Below are positions 32,918-38,656 of a stretch of DNA of 38,656 nt, in pieces. The stretch is from Armatimonadota bacterium (GTDB lineage: Bacteria > Armatimonadota > UBA5829 > DTJY01). The notes beneath the pieces are model-generated. The model worked only from the letters and a program-made list of their open reading frames with translations. It was not told the origin of the DNA and searched no databases. The stretch is from assembly GCA_025358205.1 (NCBI GenBank), contig JANYKG010000153.1, forward strand, positions 1-38,656, written 5' to 3'. Position 1 is the stretch's first letter. The number at the start of each line of letters is the position of its first letter. A program made the position numbers and the translations under genes.

Positions 32918-34618
32918 CTACTGCAGCATTCCCAGAACCTTCTTCAAGCCCTTTACCGCGTTTTTACCGAGGTGTATCCGTAGGAAAGGACGGCCCTTGG
33001 TGATCAGGCATTGAGCGTCGCCGAGCGCCTGAGCGTTCTTCAGCGTGGCGAATGAGTACTTCACGCAGGGTATGCTGATGTCCTGCACATCGTCCGCCGT
33101 GAACTGGATGAACAGCCCGTTGTTCGCGCCGCCCTTGTGAAGCTGGCCCGTGCTGTGCAGGAATCGCGGGCCGAAGCCCAGTGTGGTGGCAGCGCCGCAG
33201 ACATCGGTCAGCAGTGTCCGCAGGGTCGCGAAGTCCGCATTTAGATTATCTGTTGGTTTTAGGAACGCCATCAGCCCGAAGTAGTTCCCTGGCTGAAAGA
33301 GCGCAATAAAGGCCGCCAGGTAGGAATCCGCCGACCTATCAGCGCCGACGTGCGAACAGATCGCATCCAGAACGCTCTTCGTCTGCGAGTCGGTGAAGAA
33401 CGATACACCGTCCTGTGAGAGGAAAGGGGACTCATCCGGCAGTGCGCCGGTCTGTTCCACGGAATCCAGTATCTGGAATGTGTTCGTTTTGCTGTCCTGC
33501 ACGTTCGGCTGGTCGAAGGCATTCACACCGAGGAGCGCGCACGCAACCGCCGTCGCCATCTCCCAACGGAAGTATTCAGCGCCGATGTCATATATGTCGT
33601 CCATTTCGATTGTAATGACCGGAAACGACGCGTCCACGATATCAGCCATCTTCTCTTCGATCTCGGAATCCTTCTTCCCTTTCAGTCGAACGTGTACGAA
33701 CAGTCTGTCGTCGTCGTACATGCCGGGGTCCCAGAGCGGCTCGCCTTCCACCGGGACGATCCCGCGGCCCATCTTGCCAGTGCTTTCCGCCACAAGCTGC
33801 TCCACCCAGTACCCGAAGCTGGCTACCTCCTCTGGAAGAACCATGGTCATCTTGTCCGTGCCGAGGAGCGCTAAGTCCGCAAGCGCAGCGCCCAGGACGA
33901 TGCCGGGATTGTCTTCAACGTCCGCATCCGGTCCGCATTCCTCAGCCATTGCGCAAGCCCTGTTCAGCAGTTTGACGACATCAACGCCGATCAGCGCGGC
34001 AGGCACGAGGCCGAAATATGAAAGCGCGGAGAACCGTCCGCCGATGTCCGGTGGGTTCAGGAAGAGCTTGCGGAATCCCTTGTCATTCGCTTCCTTTTCC
34101 AGAGAAGTTCCAGGGTCGGTTATCGCGGCGAAGTTCGCGCCGGACTTGACCTTCTCATAGAAGTATCGGTAGACGGAGTTCGTCTCAACCGTCGAGCCTG
34201 ATTTCATGGCGACCACGAAGAGCGTCTTCTGCGGATCAATCGCGCGTTCCACGTCCATGATGGCTCCGGGAACTGTGCTGTCCAGTACAAACAGATCGGG
34301 AAAGCCTTCCTTCACGCCAAATGTCTTCTTCGAGACCTCGGGGCTGAGGCTGCTTCCACCCATTCCCATCAGAACGGTGTGCTTGAATCCCGCGTTTCGG
34401 ACTTCATCTGCGAAGGCGGTGATCTCGCCCGCATGCTTCAGCATGTCCTGCATAACATCGAGCCATCCCAGTCGGATAGCGATTTCCTTCGCGCCTTCCG
34501 GTCCCTGTCTCCAGACCGTCGGGTCCTTCGCCCAGAGCCTTTGCGGAAATGCCTGCAAATCCAGTATGCTGATCAGCCGTGAGCGGTCGCCCGCATTCGG
34601 TCCGTAGTCAACTGCCAT
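32918..34618 (-). CDS. pgi: glucose-6-phosphate isomerase (transaldolase-fusion type, stand-alone)
   Basis: Encodes 566 residues. It interconverts glucose 6-phosphate and fructose 6-phosphate. Two sugar-phosphate-binding SIS-like halves are evident: GMGGSSLSPEV and KSGSTVETNSVYRYFYEK, then the isomerase signature GGRFSALSYFGLVPAAL. The C-terminal part has STGQLHKGGANNGLFIQFT, also typical of the isomerase half of bifunctional transaldolase/phosphoglucose isomerase proteins. Here the transaldolase half is absent and no transaldolase gene is adjacent. ATG 34618 has GAGGAGG (minus strand 34634-34628); the first in-frame codon upstream lies within the leader. Its promoter and the pepF promoter are divergent. 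Confidence 0.9.
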   Translation of the reverse strand: MAVDYGPNAGDRSRLISILDLQAFPQRLWAKDPTVWRQGPEGAKEIAIRLGWLDVMQDMLKHAGEITAFADEVRNAGFKHTVLMGMGGSSLSPEVSKKTFGVKEGFPDLFVLDSTVPGAIMDVERAIDPQKTLFVVAMKSGSTVETNSVYRYFYEKVKSGANFAAITDPGTSLEKEANDKGFRKLFLNPPDIGGRFSALSYFGLVPAALIGVDVVKLLNRACAMAEECGPDADVEDNPGIVLGAALADLALLGTDKMTMVLPEEVASFGYWVEQLVAESTGKMGRGIVPVEGEPLWDPGMYDDDRLFVHVRLKGKKDSEIEEKMADIVDASFPVITIEMDDIYDIGAEYFRWEMATAVACALLGVNAFDQPNVQDSKTNTFQILDSVEQTGALPDESPFLSQDGVSFFTDSQTKSVLDAICSHVGADRSADSYLAAFIALFQPGNYFGLMAFLKPTDNLNADFATLRTLLTDVCGAATTLGFGPRFLHSTGQLHKGGANNGLFIQFTADDVQDISIPCVKYSFATLKNAQALGDAQCLITKGRPFLRIHLGKNAVKGLKKVLGMLQ

Positions 34619-34669
34619 GAATGAATCCTCCTCGTACTGCATTAGGCGACCCTGTTCAGCCGCAGACGA

Positions 34670-34699
34670 AGTTTAGCATATCGCGGAAGATATTGGCAA
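34670..34699 (-). promoter_or_regulatory. promoter of the pgi gene
   Basis: On the minus strand TTGCCA (34699-34694) and TAAACT (34675-34670) are separated by 18 bases. The start would be near 34663, about 45 bases before the ATG at 34618. Confidence 0.5.
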
Positions 34700-34717
34700 T
34701 CCTCACGCCCTCGGCAT

Positions 34718-34747
34718 TTGTCTGATTTGGCCTTAGCATAGTATAAT
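34718..34747 (+). promoter_or_regulatory. promoter of the M3 oligopeptidase gene
   Basis: TTGTCT at 34718-34723 and TATAAT at 34742-34747 with an 18-base spacer. The leader to the ATG at 34784 is about 30 nt. Confidence 0.6.
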
Positions 34748-34783
34748 GCGGTGACCGACAAGTGAAGATTGGAGACGCAAGGA

Positions 34784-36592
34784 ATGTCCGATACCAACGA
34801 AGTAAGATGGGATTTGAGCGACCTGTACGCAGGGCTGGACGATCCCGCGATAAGTGAGGCGATCAGTGAACAGGAGAGGCGCGCGGATGAGTTTGCGCTG
34901 AAGTATAGAGGAACAATCAACAGCGCTGATCTTACGCCTGAGACGCTGACAAACGCGATTCGCGAGTACGAGAATATCCTTCAGGAGCTAGAGAAGCCCC
35001 ACGATTTTGCCTCACTTCTGTTTGCGGCGGATACCTCGGATGCACGGCACGGCGCGTTCCTTCAGCGGATGAGGGAAGAGCACACGCGCATAATGGTCAA
35101 GCTGATGTTCTTTGAACTGGAGCTGCTGGCCGCATCCGCCGAGGTGATGGATCCGGCACTGGCCTCACCGCTGCTGGACGGCTACAGGCATTTTGTCCAT
35201 GCGGAGCGCTTGTATCGCGATCACAGGCTCAGCGAACCGGAAGAAACCATACTTGAGGAGAAGTCCAACACGGGCCGGCGGGCGTTCACACGGCTGTTCG
35301 AGCAGACGGTTTCAGGCATCCGGTTCAAGGTATCCGGCGAGGAGAAAGAGGTTACGCTGCCCGAAGTCCTCGCCATGCAGCGCGACCCGGACCGGGAGAC
35401 GCGGAGACTCGCCGCCGAGAGCCTGACGACCGGGCTGGTGGAAAACTCCGGGACTCTGACCTATATTTTCAACACGCTGATTCAGGATAAGGCGGTTGAA
35501 GATCGCCTCCGAAGTTTCGCCTTCCCTGAGCATTCCCGGCACATCTCGAACGAGCTGGACCGCGAGACCGTGGAAGTGGTGGTCGGCGCTACCGAAAAGC
35601 AGTACCCAATGGTAGGTAGATATTACGAGCTGAAGCGCAGTCTGCTCGGCTACGAGACGCTGACGCACTATGACCGCTATGCGCCGGCGCTTGCCACCAA
35701 GGAACACGTCCCCTTTGATTCTGCGAAAAAGATGGTACTGGACGCGTTCGGCGCCTTCAGCCCGCAGATGCGGAAGGTCGCCGAGAAATTCTTCGACCGC
35801 CGATGGATTGATGCCGAGATTCGAGAGGGCAAGCGCGGAGGAGCGTTTTGCTCGTATGTCACTCCGGACATCCATCCCTACGTCTTCATGAACTACCTGA
35901 ACCGCAGCGATGATGTTATGACCCTGGCGCACGAACTGGGCCACGCGGTGCATGCCAGCCTTGCGGGCAAGAAGGGTTATCTCAGTTTCGCGACTCCTCT
36001 TCCAGTGGCAGAACTGGCAAGCACTTTCGGCGAGATACTCGTCTTCGAGTCGCTGCTGAAGACCGCAAGCCTGGAGGAGAAGCTTGCCTTGTACGCGGAG
36101 AAGATTGAAGGCGTGACGGCGACGGTTTTTCGTCAGGCTGCCATGTACCGCTTCGAGCAGGACATACACATCAGACGCAGGGAATCCGGCGAACTGACCA
36201 CCGAGGACTTCTCGTCACTTTGGCAGACACGCATTCAGGAGATGTTCGGTGATTCCGTCGCGCTGGGTGATGAGCACCGCTTCTGGTGGATGTACGTTTC
36301 GCATTTCATCAGCTCACCGTTCTACGTCTACGCCTACACCTTCGGTGAGTTGCTGGTGCTGGCTCTGTATGCGATGTACAAGCGCGAGGGCGAGGCGTTT
36401 GCGCCGAAGTACATCAGGCTGCTGGAGACCGGCGGATCGAAGTCGCCCTCCGAGATGCTTTTGGAGATCGGCATAGACATCCATGATCCCGCGTTCTGGC
36501 TGGGCGGGTTCGAGGTATTGGGCGGGTTTGTGGGGCAGTTTGAGGATATCTGCAGGAGCGTGAACAAGCTGTCGGGAACTGCGTCGTTGTAG
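34784..36592 (+). CDS. M3-family oligoendopeptidase (PepF-like)
   Basis: Encodes 602 residues, as expected for PepF-type oligopeptidases. The zinc motif is His383-Glu-Leu-Gly-His387 in LAHELGHAVH, with a Glu about 25 residues later (ASTFGEI) that completes the zinc site. The helical N-terminal half (residues 1-200) matches the PepF N-terminal domain: WDLSDLY near the start and YRDHRLSEPEETILEEK further on. It cleaves short peptides in the cytosol and has no signal peptide. I placed the start at ATG 34784, with a purine-rich site (ggag, 34771-34774); an in-frame TTG at 34769 is a weaker choice. It is divergent from pgi and 32 bases ahead of the DUF4838 gene. Confidence 0.93.
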   Translation: MSDTNEVRWDLSDLYAGLDDPAISEAISEQERRADEFALKYRGTINSADLTPETLTNAIREYENILQELEKPHDFASLLFAADTSDARHGAFLQRMREEHTRIMVKLMFFELELLAASAEVMDPALASPLLDGYRHFVHAERLYRDHRLSEPEETILEEKSNTGRRAFTRLFEQTVSGIRFKVSGEEKEVTLPEVLAMQRDPDRETRRLAAESLTTGLVENSGTLTYIFNTLIQDKAVEDRLRSFAFPEHSRHISNELDRETVEVVVGATEKQYPMVGRYYELKRSLLGYETLTHYDRYAPALATKEHVPFDSAKKMVLDAFGAFSPQMRKVAEKFFDRRWIDAEIREGKRGGAFCSYVTPDIHPYVFMNYLNRSDDVMTLAHELGHAVHASLAGKKGYLSFATPLPVAELASTFGEILVFESLLKTASLEEKLALYAEKIEGVTATVFRQAAMYRFEQDIHIRRRESGELTTEDFSSLWQTRIQEMFGDSVALGDEHRFWWMYVSHFISSPFYVYAYTFGELLVLALYAMYKREGEAFAPKYIRLLETGGSKSPSEMLLEIGIDIHDPAFWLGGFEVLGGFVGQFEDICRSVNKLSGTASL

Positions 36593-36624
36593 AAGGGCCG
36601 TCGGTAACAGCAGGGGAGGTTAGG

Positions 36625-38517
36625 ATGAAAATACTGATGACACTGGCTCTGGCCGTGATGGCGGTCTGCCAGGCGCAAGGGGCTAATATGAAGATTGTTG
36701 ATAAGGGCAAGAGCGAGTATGTGATTATTGTGCCGAAGGAACCTTCGGCGGCGGAGACACTGGCGGCGGTTGAACTGAGTAAGTACATCGCACAGATGTC
36801 CAGGGTCAAGTTGACTATCAAGCAGGGCGGTCTGAACGTCCATAAGTCGCTTGTTGTCTGTGATGTAGCGAATCTGGATGGACTCATCGGGTCTCAGAGA
36901 TTGGCCGAATATCGAGTCAGCGGAGAATCGTACTCACTCAGTGCGGATGCGAAGGGCAACATTCTTCTCATCGGCGGGACCGGTCGGTCTACTCTCTACG
37001 CGGTATATGATTTCCTGGACCGGCTGGGCTGCCGGTTCCTCGCGCCTGAGCTGAAACACTACCAGGGCAAAGCTGAGGTTATTCCGCAGAAGAAGTCGCT
37101 CGTCATTGACCTGTCCACTCCGGTAGTCGAGAAGCCGGCGCTGACCTTCCGCAAGCTCTACGTGGAGGAGGGGCACTCCCACAACGCCGAGAACCTTGCG
37201 CAGATGGTGGAGTGGATGCCCAAGGCGCGTTTCAACACACTGGTCATCCCCACTAACTACCAGGGCGCGGACAAGGTGAAGTGGGACAACTGGCGCGAGA
37301 AGCTTACTCCCGAACTGCAGAAGCGGGAGATCACCATTGAGGTCGGCGGACACGGCTACCAGAACTTCCTGAACGCTGAGATGGAAAACGGCGCGATCTT
37401 CGACAAACATCAGGAGTGGTTCGGCGTTGATGACACCGGCAAGCGCACGAAGCTGCAGAACCGCGTGTTCTGCACCTCCAACCCCGATGCCGTGAAGTAC
37501 GTTTCGGACAACGTGATTGCATACCTCAAGGCCAGGCCGGAGATCGCGATATTCGACTTCTGGCCGCCCGACGGCGCGAAGTGGTGCGAGTGTGACAAGT
37601 GCAAGGCGCTGGGCACGCCCTCCAACCGCCAGGCGATTCTTATCTCTCAGGTCAAGGACCTTATGCGGAAAGCCGGGGTGACCACGCGGCTTGAGACCAT
37701 TGCCTATGCCGCCGCCGTCACGCCGCCGGAAACCGCCAAGCTCGATAAGGACTTACTCATGGACTTCTGCCCCATCGCGCAGTGTTTCGAGGTGCAGATC
37801 AACGACCCGTCGTCGGACAAGAATGCGGATTATGTGAAGCAGTTGAAGGGCTTGCGTAAGGGGTATGAGGGCGATCTCAGCATATACTCCTACTACCGCA
37901 AGTATGCCTGGCGGTCTCTGCCGAACCTGATTCCACACTACATGCAGAAGGATCTGCAGTTCTACCGGACCATTCCTACTCAAGGCATTTCGAGCTACGC
38001 AGAGCCGGGCGACTGGTTCACGTATGAGTTGAATCATTACGTCCTTGGCAACCTGGCATGGAATCCCGACGCGGATGTGGATGCGCTCGTCAAGAAGTTC
38101 GCTGAGGTGCGGTATGGGTCGGCATCGAAGGCGGCGGTTCATGCGTACACTGTGTTGGAGGATGTTGTGAGGCACTACTGCAATATCCCGGGCACTTCGC
38201 TCAAGTCCGTTATGGAGATCGCAGACGCCAAGTCGAAGCTCTCCGACGTTGAAGCCGAACTGAAGACCGCTCAGTCTCAGACTCAGGACCTCGGTTTGAA
38301 GAAGAATATCTACCGCCTGCTGCTGACAATGGAGTACGCACGGCTGGATATGAGTGTGATGCAGTCGAAGGCTTCTCAGTTTCCGAAAGCAGAGATTCAG
38401 TCGCAGGTGAAGGCAGTTGCCGACTTCATGGCCGCACACGACGAGGACGGCATAACCACATCCGGCAGCCGCAGCGACTATCCGCGCCTGCTGAAGTTCT
38501 ACGGCGTTCCGGAGTAA
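36625..38517 (+). CDS. secreted DUF4838 protein, glycoside-hydrolase-like
   Basis: Encodes 630 residues with a Sec signal peptide (about 1-20, ending CQAQGA). Residues 35-150 form an alpha/beta domain like the N-terminal domain of GH20 and GH67 enzymes (SAAETLAAVELSKYI, YAVYDFLDRLGCRFLAPE). The middle region (about 170-430) is a TIM-barrel-like domain of the DUF4838 family, with NTLVIPTNYQ, FDFWPPDGAKWCECDKCKALG and DFCPIAQCFEVQ. The CECDKC cysteine cluster is a family hallmark. Members occur in polysaccharide-degrading loci and are thought to be glycosidases, but catalysis is unproved. GGGGAGG precedes the ATG by 7 bases. It lies 32 bases after the oligopeptidase gene and may share its transcript. 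Confidence 0.88.
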   Translation: MKILMTLALAVMAVCQAQGANMKIVDKGKSEYVIIVPKEPSAAETLAAVELSKYIAQMSRVKLTIKQGGLNVHKSLVVCDVANLDGLIGSQRLAEYRVSGESYSLSADAKGNILLIGGTGRSTLYAVYDFLDRLGCRFLAPELKHYQGKAEVIPQKKSLVIDLSTPVVEKPALTFRKLYVEEGHSHNAENLAQMVEWMPKARFNTLVIPTNYQGADKVKWDNWREKLTPELQKREITIEVGGHGYQNFLNAEMENGAIFDKHQEWFGVDDTGKRTKLQNRVFCTSNPDAVKYVSDNVIAYLKARPEIAIFDFWPPDGAKWCECDKCKALGTPSNRQAILISQVKDLMRKAGVTTRLETIAYAAAVTPPETAKLDKDLLMDFCPIAQCFEVQINDPSSDKNADYVKQLKGLRKGYEGDLSIYSYYRKYAWRSLPNLIPHYMQKDLQFYRTIPTQGISSYAEPGDWFTYELNHYVLGNLAWNPDADVDALVKKFAEVRYGSASKAAVHAYTVLEDVVRHYCNIPGTSLKSVMEIADAKSKLSDVEAELKTAQSQTQDLGLKKNIYRLLLTMEYARLDMSVMQSKASQFPKAEIQSQVKAVADFMAAHDEDGITTSGSRSDYPRLLKFYGVPE

Positions 38518-38656
38518 TGCCTTTTCCGGCGCTACCGGGGAGTAGTATTGCAGTGGTTGGGGAGGTATCAAATGCATACCAGAGCCTTTCGTGTCTGCAT
38601 TCAGAAGGCGGATGTCGGCAAGTTGTTGAAGTGACCTTGCCCTCCGAGGTACAATG
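38518..38656. other. right-edge region with a short ORF and promoter-like element
   Basis: A 20-codon frame (38572-38634, opening MHTRAFRVC) has a G-rich ribosome-binding site upstream (ggggagg, 38559-38565) but no recognisable product; it could be a leader peptide or chance. TTGAAG (38626-38631) and TACAAT (38650-38655) are separated by 18 bases and may form the promoter of a gene beyond the window. Confidence 0.3.

Noticed and set aside
35312-36169. A 285-codon frame antisense to the M3 oligopeptidase gene
   Set aside because: It overlaps the HExxH region on the opposite strand and has no independent support.

Overview
This window looks like chromosomal DNA from a free-living heterotrophic bacterium of moderate GC content. 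It encodes peptidoglycan recycling and synthesis (UppP, a class A penicillin-binding protein), Sec lipoproteins, Tat-exported enzymes and many carbohydrate-active enzymes. The family mix (right-handed beta-helix secreted protein, DUF4838 protein, Gfo/Idh oxidoreductase with a Tat signal, Pseudomonas stutzeri-type L-rhamnose isomerase, GH130, GH2) together with an rpiB-glyA-comEB-wecA-wecB order best suits Armatimonadota or a related deep-branching lineage. That placement is inference from gene content; no rRNA or other marker gene is in the window.

Layout. 1-198 holds a 25-bp tandem repeat that could be a mobile-element end. 199-573 is a cyclophilin-like protein. 937-5154 is a giant secreted three-module beta-helix protein with its own promoter. 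5315-6625 is an orphan sugar-binding lipoprotein. 6700-8390 is a compact run of a 59-residue Trm112-like zinc ribbon, aroQ and an M24 peptidase, followed by a universal stress protein and a CPA2-type cation/proton antiporter (8419-10110). 10191-16663 is a tight seven-gene operon: rpiB, glyA, comEB, wecA/tagO, wecB, an AI-2E-family permease and uppP, feeding C1/nucleotide metabolism and undecaprenyl-linked cell-surface glycan synthesis. It converges on the penicillin-binding protein gene (16675-19014, minus), whose promoter is a perfect consensus. Back to back with that promoter is a GH130 gene with a palindrome lying over its -35 box.

20179-23178 encodes three exported FKBP-type prolyl isomerases carrying one, four and two FKBP domains, closed by a strong terminator. 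23245-32839 is a sugar-catabolism region: a large clan GH-A hydrolase, a Tat-exported cysteine hydrolase-like protein, an L-rhamnose isomerase with all four metal ligands, a repeat-bounded four-helix-bundle gene, a Tat-exported Gfo/Idh oxidoreductase and a GH2 glycosidase. 32918-34618 is a glucose-6-phosphate isomerase of the type found fused to transaldolase. 34784-36592 is an M3 oligopeptidase and 36625-38517 a secreted DUF4838 protein.

The most unusual material is in 26.8-29.6 kb. Three families of interspersed repeats occur there, two of them inside a coding frame and one as inverted copies that exactly fill the space between two convergent stop codons around the four-helix-bundle gene. 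The FKBP cluster with degenerate domains and the GH130 palindrome also merit attention. I found no CRISPR array, tRNA, rRNA, complete insertion sequence or recognisable defence system.
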